Source: Prostheceraeus crozeri
Taxonomy: Eukaryota > Platyhelminthes > Polycladida > Euryleptidae
Direction: 5' to 3'
DNA length: 64,000 nt
Assembly (NCBI GenBank): GCA_907163375.1
Contig: CAJQUW010008020.1
Location: forward strand, 310,001-374,000
Part shown: piece after piece, positions 24,235 through 35,060 of the stretch
Layout: each line of letters starts with the position of its first letter
How positions within the stretch are numbered: the stretch's first letter is position 1
Translations under genes and position numbers: made by a program
The notes under the pieces: generated by a model
Seen by the model: only the letters and a program-made list of their open reading frames with translations
What the model was told of the DNA's origin: nothing
Databases searched by the model: none

Positions 24235-25648
24235 CAGTCGTGGCCAGTAGATAGTGACCACCCCTATGAAAACGGAGATTATTTCAAAAATGCAGCAAGT
24301 GCGATCAGAAACATCAGCAAACATCAGTGGAAAAAGGTCTAGAACAATGCTGTAGGCCAATATCATCATTACACAATACACAGAGTTCAGTACTTCGTTG
24401 AATTCCCATCAGCTGCAAGGACTGCGGCAATGCGGCGAGGCATGGATTTGATGAGGTCAGAACACTACTCAACTGTTATTTGCTGACACCATGCCTTCAT
24501 GATTGACTGCTTCAAGTCATTGTGGGAGGTTGGATTGTCCGCCGCTACATTGCGTTTCAGTCGAACCCAGGAATTTTCTATAGGGTTCAGATCGGGGGAC
24601 GATCCCGGCCAAGGAGACAGAACCGAAATTCTCTTTTAATGGAGCCATTTTTTACAATTTTAGCCTGGTTACATGGGGCTCCGTCATGCTGAAATATTGT
24701 ACAATGCTTGAGGGAAAGCCATGACTCCAACTTCTCATGGAGAATGTTGAGATAATATTGGGGATTTACAGACTGACCAGAAGGCATGACATGAAGTCCT
24801 GCGCGACCTTCAGCGGAAATGGATCCCCAAACCATGATCGACGGACTGTTCTTGACAGTTGGCACAACAAAACGAGGATTGTATCGCTCATTCTTTGGAC
24901 GACGAACGCCCTGTGTTGATGGATTAAACTGTCTGATCAGGGTTTCGTCGCTAAAAAGCACTTTACGCCAATCAGCAACTGTCCAATGTTGGTGGTCACG
25001 ACAGAACTTTAAGCGATCCACAATATTCTTCCTCGATAATTTCGGTTTCTTTGCTGCGCGGTGGAATCGTAATCCATATTGATCACAAAGACGGCAACGT
25101 ATTGTTCGAGCGCTTACGCGAGAATCACGTGGCAACGTAGCAACAATTTCTTGGCTGGTTATCCTTGGATTCAAAACAGCTCGACAACGGATCATTCTAT
25201 CAACACGATGGGAAGTCCTCCTCGCAGCACCACGATGTTTGGGAGGTGCATGTGTTCCAGTTTTCTTTATTCTGGCTAAAGTTTTCTGAACAGTCGATTT
25301 GCAAACACCAAGTCTTGCAGATTTTTTTCTTTGTGAGTAGCCTTTTTCATCGAGGAGCTGTATTTTCCCACGCAGTTCCGATGACAAGTGAGCCATTACT
25401 GACGCGCGAGAGAATGAAATTGAACTAAAGAGGCGAATATCAACATAAATCCGTGAGATTCAAATTGTGAGATATCTATGTTAATCAACACTGAGAGTGC
25501 GCTAATACATTGCAGTCAACAAACGTAGAAATAGGAAGTCAGTCATAGAACAAAGCAATCACAACAACCGAGGAATTACAGCGGCTACGTCGATATGTTT
25601 AGAAAAAAGAAGTTCTTGATGGTGGTCACTCTCTACTGGCCACGATTG
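24235..25648 (-). mobile_element. Tc1-type element with intact ends
   Basis: The terminal inverted repeats are about 28 bases: left CAGTCGTGGCCAGTAGATAG, right in reverse complement CAATCGTGGCCAGTAGAGAG, both continuing TGACCACC. TA flanks both sides (24,233-24,234 and 25,649-25,650). Removing the element and one TA rejoins the host LINE's RNase H region. The total of 1.4 kb is normal for a Tc1 element. Confidence 0.9.
24387..25396 (-). pseudogene. Tc1-type DDE transposase, frameshifted
   Basis: It starts MAHLSSELRGKIQLLDEKGY with a paired helix-turn-helix (KKSARLGVCKSTVQKTLARI), then GRPR-like and second HTH regions. Catalytic signatures are VLFSDET (first Asp), IFQHDGAPCNQAK (second Asp) and SSPDLNPIEN (Glu), the DD34E pattern. 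The Glu motif and the C-terminus (SMPRRIAAVLAADGNSTKY) lie in a different frame from the rest: the frame changes near 24,630, and a stop interrupts the tail near 24,468. About 336 codons would be the full length, usual for Tc1. It cuts and pastes the element between its terminal repeats. Close to functional but inactive. Confidence 0.9.
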
Positions 25649-25650
25649 TA

Positions 25651-26235
25651 TACGGGAGGATCGGTGGTTGATGGATGTAGAAGAGGTGGATTAGCAGTAG
25701 CTATCACCAGTGGATTACCGGTTCAGGCGGTCTGGGTTAGTGGGGTGTTGGAAGGAGCGGGTGGGATTGCTTCTTCGTTTCAATCGCAGTAGGGGCGATG
25801 TTGAAAGCGATAAAATGGCTGTCTGATCATCAATATGATTGGAAAGGTGTGACGGTGATGTCTTAGGGTCATCCCCACTGACAACTATGACAAGGTCTGG
25901 TAGTGGCAGAATGAGAAAGAAAGATGTGGAAAGGTATATGGCGAGGGTGTAAATCACAATTTGGAGAACAGTTGCTCCCGGGAAGAGAGAGAGTGAGTAT
26001 GGACCGCTTAAGATCTGGAAACTCTCTAGAGTTTGGGGCAAACAGAAAGAGAATTGGGATGGATGGATCCGGCTTTTGTCATCGATGTGGTGAGGAGGTG
26101 TTGGAGTGTGTTGAGTATGTCATGTTGTGTGTTGCAGTTGAAAGGAAGCGTGATGAGTTGCAGATTTCATCAAATAGTTTGTCTGTTTTGTGTTGTAGAC
26201 CGCAGGGGGCTCTGCAGAACCGGCAGTGGGTGAGC
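25651..26235 (+). pseudogene. Outer LINE copy A, RNase H and zinc-knuckle end
   Basis: TGGSVVDGCRRGGLAVAI resembles the TDGS start of RNase H1-like domains in non-LTR elements, and a later frame has GGIASSF and SDHQYDWK, typical of the following helices. A Cys/His cluster FCHRCGEEVLECVEY at about 26,070 resembles the C-terminal knuckle of I/R1-like elements. The region is broken by stops. Copy B lacks it. Confidence 0.6.
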
Positions 26236-26393
26236 CTAGCCTAAGCCAAATATGGGAACGGCAACAACAGCGACGGCAGCATCAACCGCATCATCAGCAG
26301 CTACAGCTACATGTATATAGCTTAACTTGAAATAGCGTATGCATATGCGTCCATGACTTTTTGAGGGAATCAGCAAATCCATATATTTGGTAT

Positions 26394-26970
26394 AGGGATC
26401 TGATGTTAAGACTTTACAACTGGCTAAGCTGTGCAAAGTAATCCAGACAGGATGAAAATTAATTAATGATGATACTTTCTTGTTTCATAAATATTGGTAA
26501 CTTGTGGCTTTTGGTATTTATCGAAGGCCACACAGAAAAGGAGAATACTCCATTGCAGATTGTGTAATTACAGAGATGACTATCACTTTTTGCAACCATT
26601 TCAAATGAATCAAAGTTTTCCCATGTATTGCCAAAGTGACACTAATTGCATTCTGCTTTTGTTTCACAATCGGTATGCCATAATGGTGAAAAGATCATTC
26701 AACCTACTTTAAATCTATGCTGGCCGGCAATTTTGATAAGCAGACTATACTTGAATTTGATTTTTATTTGCCATCGGACGGGATTCATTCATTTGGAAAG
26801 GAGCAACAAAAGCAATTTTCTAGTAAAATTTGAAATAATGGTAATAAAATTACTACACGGTCGCAGAAAACTGCTTTTGTTGCTCCTTTCAAAAAGACTA
26901 TACGTGCATGTGAACATTCAGACTGCCCAGAGTTTCGGCCAGACTGCAGAGAATTTTCGATCTTTAAGGA
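26394..26970 (+). repeat. Repeat R1, copy 2
   Basis: It matches 12,307-12,735 closely, but carries a 145-base insertion at 26,751-26,895. It is followed directly by R2 copy 2, giving the original order of the unit. Confidence 0.85.
26751..26895. mobile_element. Small MITE in R1 copy 2, 8-bp target duplication
   Basis: GACTATAC occurs at 26,743-26,750 and 26,896-26,903, while other R1 copies have it once. The insert contains inverted arms GGAGCAACAAAAGCA (about 26,793-26,821 and 26,863-26,893). Eight-base duplications suggest hAT-type mobilisation, though the outermost bases of the insert are not themselves inverted repeats. Confidence 0.6.
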
Positions 26971-26998
26971 AGGCAAGGCTGCGGCTGCCTTAGTCGAT

Positions 26999-27600
26999 AT
27001 TGACTGAAATGTACCTCAGGCATTTGATAGAAGGACAGAGTCCAGCCAGTAGAGATCACCCCCGGTCAGTCAGTAGAGGCCGTCCTCCGGCGTGATTGTG
27101 ATCGTCTCAATCGTCGTGTCGTGATTTCAATATATATTCTTAGGAATATCATCGTTAATTGATATATGCCCTGTTCTACGAATGTGCTTATAATTTGACT
27201 TTGACCTGTAGATTCTGAACATTGAATGATCTTTATTGATAAGTACTTCTTGAAGTGCAAATGACTGTTCACGTTATGAAACCTAAAACATGTGTTCGAT
27301 TAAACAATTAACCGACGAGCTTTGTTACTTACCTGATTGATTACGATTAATCACGGGTCTAGTCGTTGTCTCTGCATCTGTTGAGAAAGATAAAATCAGA
27401 ATGTATCATGCATTTGTCAATGCACTTAACCATCCTTGAAATACAAAGCGATAATCAAACATGGTGTGTGGGATGTTAAAAAATGGCTTTGTGTTTTTGA
27501 TGAAGAGTAGCCGTATGTATCGGGAACTGCAGAGTTGTGTCGGGGATAGTGAGCCGGAACTGATGTCGATGGAGATGGTGAGACCGTTGGAGAAAGTCTA
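26999..27600 (+). repeat. Repeat R2, copy 2
   Basis: Near-identical to 17,655-18,262. It leads straight into the endonuclease coding of LINE copy B. Confidence 0.85.
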
Positions 27601-29757
27601 GAAATTGGTCAATATATATTTTCCACCGGAAAATGCTGTTGAGAGTAGAAGTGAGTTGTTGGTGCGAATTGAATTGGGAATGGATGGAAAGTGGTTGGTG
27701 TGTGGTGACTTGAATGTACATCATGGTGATTGGGATATGAAAATGCGGTCCGATGAGATAGGCTTGGTGTTCACAAGCAGGCCTACTGAGAATGGAATGG
27801 TGCTGTTGAATGATGGAAGTGTGAGTCAGATGAAAAGGGGTACAGACAGCAGATCGTCACCCGATGTTACTCTCATTTCGGCGTCCGTCAGAGATGCTGT
27901 GGGATGGGAGGCAGTGAAGTAACTGGGGTCGGACCACTTGCCCATACTGATTCGGAAAGAGGGACCAAAGAAGGAAGAAGGTTGTGAGAAGGAATGGTCG
28001 TGGGATTAAGAAAAGTACCAGGAGGATCTGAGGAGGAGGCTTCAGAGAGTGAGGTGGAAAACCTTGCGGTCAGGGCCATGGAGGAAAACTTTCGTGAGAT
28101 TGTGCTGAGAGCAGCGTTCAATTTGTGGGAAGAAAGAGAAGGAAAGTAGAGGAAGTTTTGCTGGGTGGATTGGTGAGAGCTGAGATGAGGAGACGAGATG
28201 AGTTGGAAACGGAAAAAGTGATAGATTGTGAAATGGTCGATAAAACATAGAGAAACAATAAAGAGATGATAGGAGAGGAAAAGAAAGGAAAGTGGAGAAC
28301 TCTACTTGATAAGGGAGCTTCGTTCGGTGAGATGTTGGCTGTAGTGAATGGCACAGCGAGGAAAAGAGTTCCGGGCCGTAAGGGAGAGGTGTTGGAAGAA
28401 AAAAGGAAAGTGATAGTCACTGCGAGGAAAAAAGGCAAATGGGTTTGTTAAAGTGTCTGAGAAGATTAGCAGGGTAAAGGTGCCAAGGGAGAAGGTTATG
28501 AAGAAGAGAGTGAACAGCAAGTTGAGAGAATGAGGACGGAACAGGAACATTCCTGTGACATCATGTTGGAGGAGGTGAAGAGCGTTGGGAGAAATGGATT
28601 GAGGTAAAGCAGCGGGTTCGGACAAGCTCCACCCTAAGCTACTGAAAATGTTGCCAGAGGAAAGGAATGTTGTAGTGAGGGAGTTGTTCGAACGGCTTTT
28701 TCGTGAGGGAGTGGTGGTTCAGTGATGGAGGAACGGTGAGAAGGCCGGGAAGGATCCAAATAAAATTTAGATCCTACCGGTCGGTGTGCCTGACGTCTTG
28801 CTTGTGCAAGTGGATGGAAAGAGTGTTGTCGAGTCGGATGCGGAGGGTGTTGGATAATAAAGTGATGGTGTCTGAGTTCCAAGCTGATATTCGTGAAGGC
28901 AGGAGCGTGAACGAGCAATTAGTCAGGCTGTCGTAGACGGTATGCGATGGATGTGAGAAGAAGGAGAAGAGTGGCTTGGTGTTGTTCGATTTTGAGACAG
29001 GACATGTTAAAATGTGGCGTGATAATCTGTTATGGAAACTGACAGAAGCGGGATTGAGTATAACGACGTGAGATGGGTGCAGGAATGAATGAAGAAACGG
29101 TTATGTTGGGTTAAGGTGGAGAACGAGATGAGCAAGACCAGGTTGTTTCAACTAGAGCTTCATCAGGGCTCAGTCCTTTCTCTTCTCCTCTTCCGGCTGT
29201 TCAATAATGATTTTTTTGAGCGCCCGGAGGAGGAGACGGAAGTGAGTGCCTTTGCGGATGACCTGGCAGTTTGGGTGTCTGGGAAGTCGGTGGTGAAGAT
29301 CAGGGAGCGGTTGCAGAGGGCGTCTTGATTGGTTGAAGTGGTGTGATGAGTGGCTGATGAAAGTGTCGGTGGTCAGATGTTCCGTGACGTTGTTTTCTAA
29401 TGACACCAAGGATCGTGAGATAAGCGGGTTGGATGTCATGGAGAAAGGGAGCTGGCTGAGGAAGGAGAAACTCCTGTGATTCCTGGATATGACGTATGAC
29501 GTCACGTTTGCATTCAGAGAACAGGTGGAGAATGTGGGAAGGCTGAGAAGGTTATTTGTTTGGTTAGACGGCTGGCTGTGAAGGACTGGGGATGGAGCCA
29601 GGAGTTGCTGAGGGAGACGTGTGTTGCGTTGGTGAGGAGCATTCTGTTGTATCATACTTCTCCATGGGCACCGTGGGTGTCCAAGACGTTGTGAAGCAAG
29701 ATTCGGAGGGTGTAGTTAGAGGAAGTGAGAGTGATTGGAGGTACGGTTAAACGGTAC
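27450..29757 (+). mobile_element. Outer LINE, copy B (no nested insertions)
   Basis: Endonuclease with LVNIYFPPENA, LVCGDLNVHHGDWD and GSDHLPIL (27,605-27,960); RT with SCLCKWMERVLSSRM, FQADIREGRSVNEQ, LHQGSVLSLLLFRLFNNDFF and VSAFADDLAVWV (28,600-29,300), covering RT motifs up to the FADD catalytic box. It ends at about 29,757 without the RNase H and knuckle parts found in copy A, then R1 copy 3 begins, so the 3' end is deleted. Stops and frame changes are frequent. It contains the unoccupied target GATGT (27,864-27,868) of the inner LINE in copy A. Confidence 0.8.
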
Positions 29758-29767
29758 GGAGGTACGG

Positions 29768-30222
29768 ATACTTTCTTGTTTCATAAACATTGGTAACTTG
29801 TGGCTTTTGGCATTCATCGAAGGCCACATAGAAACGAAGAATACTCCACTGCAGATTGTGTAATTACGGAGATGACTATCACTTTTTGCAACCATTTCAA
29901 ATGAATCAAAGTTTTCCCATGTATTGCCAAAGTGACACTAATTGGATTGCAGATTGTGTAATTACGGAGATGACTATCACTTTTTGCAACCATTTCAACT
30001 GAATCAAAGTTTTCCCATGTATTGCCAAAGTGACACTAATTGCATTCTGCTTTTGTTGCACTCTCGGTATACCTTAATGGCGAAAAGATCATTCAAGCTA
30101 CTTTCAATCTGCGCTGGGCGGCTGTTTGGATAAGCAGACTATACTTGCATGTGAACATTCAGACTGCCCAGAGCTTCGGCCATGTTGCAACCTGACTGTA
30201 GAGAATTTTTCGATCTTCAAGG
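29768..30222 (+). repeat. Repeat R1, copy 3 with internal duplication
   Basis: Matches R1 but lacks its first 60 or so bases, and a segment of about 90 bases around GATGACTATCACTTTTTGCA is tandemly duplicated (29,855-29,945 and 29,948-30,045). It is more diverged than copies 1 and 2. Confidence 0.8.
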
Positions 30223-30236
30223 GAAGGCAAGCTTAC

Positions 30237-30612
30237 GGCGTGATTGTGATCTTCTCAGTCGTCGTGTCGCGATTTCAAAATATGTTCTTAGGAATATCAT
30301 CGTTAATTGATATATGCTCTGTTTTACGAATGTGCTTATAATTTGACTTTGACCTGTAGATTCTGAACATTGAAAATATTTTTTGATAATTGCTTCTTGA
30401 AGTGGAAATGACTGTTCACGTTATGAAAACTAAACATGTGTTCGACTAAACAAGTAATAGACAGGCTTTATTGCTTACCTGATCGATCCCGAATAGTCAC
30501 GGGTGTAGGCGTTGTCTCTGCATCTGTTGGGCAAGATAAAATCAGAATGTATCATGCATTTGTCAATACACGTCTTTACTTACCTTGACATATAAAGCGA
30601 TAATTAAAACAT
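30237..30612 (+). repeat. Repeat R2, copy 3 (partial)
   Basis: It matches R2 from CGTGATTGTGATC to CGATAATTAAAACATGG, then diverges. It lacks the LINE body, so the tandem array ends here. Confidence 0.8.
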
Positions 30613-32129
30613 GGTCGAGTGCCAAGTGTAACCCGTCGTGGGGTGTACCCAAGATCAATTATTATGGATGTGAAATAGTTTATATCCAAGCAGTTGATAG
30701 CACTATACGGTGGGGGATTCCATCGTCTGAGATCATGAGAAAAATACTCCCAACCAATGTAATACAAATTAAAACGTCTTCTGAGCACATCAAAATAATA
30801 TAGCTGAAATTCGTGGAATGATTTTTTCATTTGCATTTGATATTGAATTCATAAAAACTGCTTCATCAATTGAATTAAAACGACTGGACAAAATACTGAA
30901 TTCCAACATCTGCTGTGAGTTGCAGAGATACTTCTTTTAAGATTTTATCTGTAATTGTAAAGCATCAATAAAGCTGTTGGCGCTGTACTGCAATCCTTTA
31001 TGTAATCAGTGACATGTGACTTTTTTTGTTGTATAATAGGAAGCCTGTGGAAATTTTGATTTCCTGAGAAAAGCTACGAGATTCTTGATTTTTGATTGCC
31101 TGCTTTTCCAGCTTTGTGCAAGAATATACTCATAATTCTAAAAATGAATTTTTGCAATAAACACCCAACTCGATATGAGATTACAAAATTGAATCTAAGG
31201 GTTATGAAACTTTATTTACAATATGTGGAAATATTACAATATGTGGAATTTATATGTGGAACAATATTAAAATATGTGGAACAATATGTGGAAATATTGA
31301 CAAACTTTTCCAGTGATTGATTTAGCTTTGTCCTTCTTCACCCTATAGCCAATTGTATATCCTTCGCTTGTGAAAGGCAAATCGTAGAGAAGTCCAGATA
31401 TTGCGTCTGAAATGAAAACGTCCTAGTTTAGATCATTGTTCATATGATGCAGTTATCCTCCTAACCCTATCTGAGCCGGAGTCTATCAAATTCTGCTGTG
31501 CGACTGAAATTCGGAAGTTGTAAATCCATATTTTCTTGTTATATCCATTATCTATTTTGTGAATTTTTAGGTACTGCGGTCCAATTTCGCTGCTATGCCA
31601 TCATGGTACTATGCCACTCTCGCTAATGTGTCACTTTTGCTTGGTCCCAACAATGTCAGCGTTGAAAAAATGTATTGTGCCACTACATATTTCAGCTACT
31701 ATTCCACTTTGTAAAATGCATTCATAGATATTTAAATAGAAAATGCCAACCTATCCATTTTTTTTCTATTTAAAAAAGGTTGCAGAATGCCCTATCTAAA
31801 TGGACCCTAAAAAGTCACAGATGTGGACCGCACCAGCGTTCCACAATTTGTTTTGATGTCAAAGGAACTCAGGGGGATTAGAATCACTTTTCCATAATTT
31901 GCATTCTTCTCGCTTACACCTTACCTCTTAAGTTCTACATGCAATTCATTTCTCAGACGCCAGTCCTATCGACGCCTTGATGAACAGAAAAGACAGGTGT
32001 GAGGGATTTTCGCCGTCCTTCACTGCAGAGTGTGATTAGCTGAGCACTGTCACGCCAGGAATCCAAGCCTCGTCTTAAGTTGTCGTGCACAGTGTTTTCT
32101 CATGCGTTTGCTCAGTGTCACTTCAGTGA
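30613..32129. other. Non-coding stretch, no gene seen
   Basis: It holds a small tandem repeat at 31,219-31,299 and otherwise AT-rich sequence. Open frames are short and unrecognised. Confidence 0.5.
31219..31299. repeat. Tandem AATATGTGGAA repeat
   Basis: Five copies of a variant of CAATATGTGGAA lie in about 80 bases, with variable spacers. Confidence 0.8.
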
Positions 32130-32590
32130 TGAAAGAGAACCGAAATTTTCGCTGAAGGAGTAGAAGGAGATAATCGATTCTGCAAAGAGGGAGTCGCATC
32201 AGTCAAATCTGGCTAGGGGTATCAGAAAGAAGGCATCGAAATTAAGAGAACCACTGAATGATATTCTTGGCAAAGAGGAGACAGTTGAGCAGTCACAGAA
32301 TATCATGAAGTTGGCGCAGGCTCACTAGCCGGGTGTGGAAATACTAATGAACTGCAGCAAGAGAGACGGCAGTATATTCCTGTCAGCGGCGACCTGATAA
32401 AGGAAAATGCGGTGAAACTGGCAGGTACAATGCACATGTGGGTCCTCAAGGCGAGCGACGGTTGGGTGAATGACTTGAAAAAGCGCCACGAAATCAATAC
32501 AGTGGAAGAGGAAGCCGTAGCTAGTGATTCTCAATCCCTTCTTGAGTGGCAGAAACAGGCTCTATGAATTTTACTCAACCAGTTCTCGGC
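32130..32590 (+). pseudogene. Tigger/CENP-B-like transposase N-terminal fragment
   Basis: The first part reads FSLKE-KEIIDSAKRESHQ and LNDILGKEETVEQSQN, the first helix-turn-helix of the pogo/Tigger/CENP-B family. The second reads YIPVSGDLIKENAVKLAG then KASDGWVNDLKKRHEI, the second CENP-B DNA-binding domain. The two lie in different frames with stops between, and no DDE core follows. A second pogo-superfamily relic, distinct from that at 12,841. Confidence 0.75.
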
Positions 32591-33795
32591 AACAACACGA
32601 AACTGGACTCTTTTGACAGCTACTTTCTTCATAACTTCATACTTACATCGCTGGCAACATTCTCAGTGTTCTTCAAATGCTTTATTTTCTACATCATCTG
32701 AAACATAGAAATCTGACACTCCAGGATAATAAAGGACAAGAACGGTCATGAACATTGAAAACAATAGAACGTCGTGGACACGCGTTGTCATAACAACGGT
32801 AACTAAACGATGGAGATTTCCAGTGGTTGACAGTAGAAGGACATCGGTTGCCCGCGTTACGTTGTAGATATTTCTGATTACTATCATTTCTCTTTATACC
32901 CTCGTGGCCAAAACTTTAGCCCACTGTAATCAAAAACAAGTGCAAGTTCTAGTCGCGAGAGCCAATTTATAACGCGGGCATTATTCGCGGACATCAACAT
33001 TTATCTGTAGAAATGATTACGTACAAGCTGCATGAGCCAAAACAAATTGATCAAAATGTCACAGAAAGTGCGTGATCGAACCAAGGTCACTAAGCACAAA
33101 CTGGTAGGACAGCGAGAACCGGTTTTAATAGAAATTACACAGTGGTGTAATGGAAACGAATAATGAACAATGAACAACGGAAAAACAAGCAGGTCAACAC
33201 GCACACCCACCTTGCTTTTGTCTATTTTAATTGATTAAGTCTGCTGACTGCAACTATATAACAATTGTGAATCCTATCAGGCATTTCATTTTCCTTACTT
33301 ACTCTAACTTAAAACTGATTTAAGTGAGTTTACTTGACAACATTTGAATTAAGACTTTAATGTTTGATTTGATTAGTATCAAATCGCAACCACAAAACTG
33401 TGTCACGTCTGCACATTACACAGATTGTTTCATAAAGAATTGAAATGGGTAAACGTAAATTACATGTAGAAAGTCGTTTCTAAATTCAAGAAAAAGTCTA
33501 TATGTTTGGAAAGCTCATGCTCTGAAATTGCTCATGTGAAACTTTCATGACTATACTCTAAATATAACAGTCAGTAGACTCAATAATATTTCAATCTTTT
33601 GCAATCTATTTGGAATTCAATTCTCATTTCCATCGCTAACCAGAAAGTGTGACTCATAAACCTCCCGCATGCATAACTGACAGACGAGAACAATGCTGTG
33701 TGATCGAAGACATAGAATTCATTCATTTCATTTGTTTTGTGTATCTCAGTAACATGTGAATTGCTGCACTGAAAGCTTACTAGAAGCGCTATCTT
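32591..33795. other. Non-coding stretch, no gene seen
   Basis: Nothing recognised on either strand. Confidence 0.55.
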
Positions 33796-35060
33796 AGGGG
33801 TGAAGCTGAGACTTTGGTCCGAAGTGGCCGACCAGTTGCCACTGTGTCGCAACAATTAAAGGTTCCCAAAAGTACTATTTACGTTTGGTTGCAAAGAGTC
33901 TGTCAGCGGCGTGATGGAAGGTATTCTGGCCGACCAAGGCTGACTTCTGGCAGGTCGAATCGCTACATCAGCTGTCTGGTTAACAGTGGTCCTCTGCCTC
34001 TTTATTTTCAGCAAGTTCAAATCTTTCCAGGACAACTGTTTGGAGTCGACTTAAACGGTTGAACGACTCCAGTCATAAGAAACCATCGAAGCTGAATCTG
34101 TCCGAGCGACACAAGAAACTGAGACTACAGTGGTCAATGAAACGTTGCCACTGGCGGAATTAGTGGTCTCGTGTTGTTTGGTCGGATGAGACAGCTGTCC
34201 GATTAAAATTTAAGGATAAACGTCTACTCCTTTGGCTGAAGTCTGGGCAAGACATTCCTGATCGTTTTTTATAATAATGATAATAGTGACGTTTATTGAT
34301 TGAAGAAATACATATAGAAATCAAAATTTTAAAGAAGGTTATGTCGCAACACGATGTGGATTTAGATACAATGATGCTAACATTCAAAGAGTAACTGACA
34401 GTTTAAGAGAAAACACACACATGAAACCATAGAAAAATGGGATTAGGCAGTTTAATTTTCTATATAGAAGAGGGTCTATGCCAAATCTCATGATATTCCA
34501 ACCGTTTAGCATGATAGAAATCCAGGCAAGCAATGAATTTTGACGTCTCAAGGTTCAACAAAATATTTCCCTGATCTCGGCAATAATGCGGTACGCGAGA
34601 GTACAGAGGATGATTTTACATTGAGGAGCCAGTACGATTGCAGGAAATTTCTCATTTGGGGAGCCATTTGGAATGATGTTCGCAGTTCACTGCATATTAT
34701 AAGGGTAAACATGAACTCCGTACAGTGGTCGAAGAGCATGCTGATCCTTCAGCATTCAGTTTGGGTGATCCATCATCTGATTGGGTTCTCATGGATGACA
34801 GTGCTCATCCCATCGTGCCAGGGCAACTTAGTTACATAAAAGACCGGCAGGAATGTGAACATTCAACTGCCGGCAAGGTTTCTTGACTTGAATCCAATAG
34901 AGCATGTATTGTCTATCTTGAAACGGCGAGTTAATCGACGAATTTGTCCTAGCAATGATTTGAATTGGATGGAATCCTAAGTGAGGCAGGAGTGGAATCA
35001 GATTGATCAACAGATGATAAGAAATTTGATCGGCAGTAAGTGTAATCGCATAAGGTAATA
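33796..35060 (+). pseudogene. Tc1/mariner-type transposase relic with an insertion
   Basis: The N-terminal HTH reads SGRPVATVSQQLKVPKSTIY. The core has VVWSDETAVRLK (first Asp, about 34,175), FLIWGAIWNDVRSSLHIIR (about 34,650) and a Glu motif LDLNPIEH (about 34,885-34,905). It is related to the copy at 63,250, sharing the VVWSDE-VRLK phrase and the IWA/GIW block. Between the SGQDIP end near 34,260 and the FLIWG block there are about 380 bases where the sister copy has about 40, so roughly 340 bases of other DNA are inserted. Several stops and frame changes make it dead. Confidence 0.75.

Larger units (their letters stand above)
18110..26330 (+). mobile_element. Outer LINE, copy A (endonuclease-RT-RNase H), split by three insertions
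   Basis: Coding parts in order: an AP-type endonuclease N-half with LVNIYFPPENA and LVCGDLNVHHCDWD (to 18,523), its C-half with GSDHLPIL at about 22,215, an RT start with SCLCKWMERVLSSRM near 23,115, then RNase H-like TGGSVVDGCRRGGLAVAI (25,650-25,705) and a zinc-knuckle-like FCHRCGEEVLECVEY (26,070-26,115). The 3' end has CAGCAGCTACAGC-type triplets. It is cut by a CR1/L2-like LINE (18,529-22,148), a piggyBac fragment (from 23,456) and a Tc1 element (24,235-25,648). RNase H together with an AP endonuclease suggests the I/Ingi/R1-LOA assemblage; the clade is uncertain. It has many stops and frame changes and is dead. Confidence 0.75.

Noticed and set aside
12307-30612. R1-R2 as long terminal repeats of a retrovirus-like element
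   Set aside because: The coding region has an AP-type endonuclease and non-LTR RT motifs, and there is no gag, protease or integrase, so an LTR element does not fit.
31219-31299. Short regular repeats as a CRISPR-like array
   Set aside because: Units are about 12 bases with variable gaps and no spacers; this is simple tandem repetition in eukaryotic DNA.
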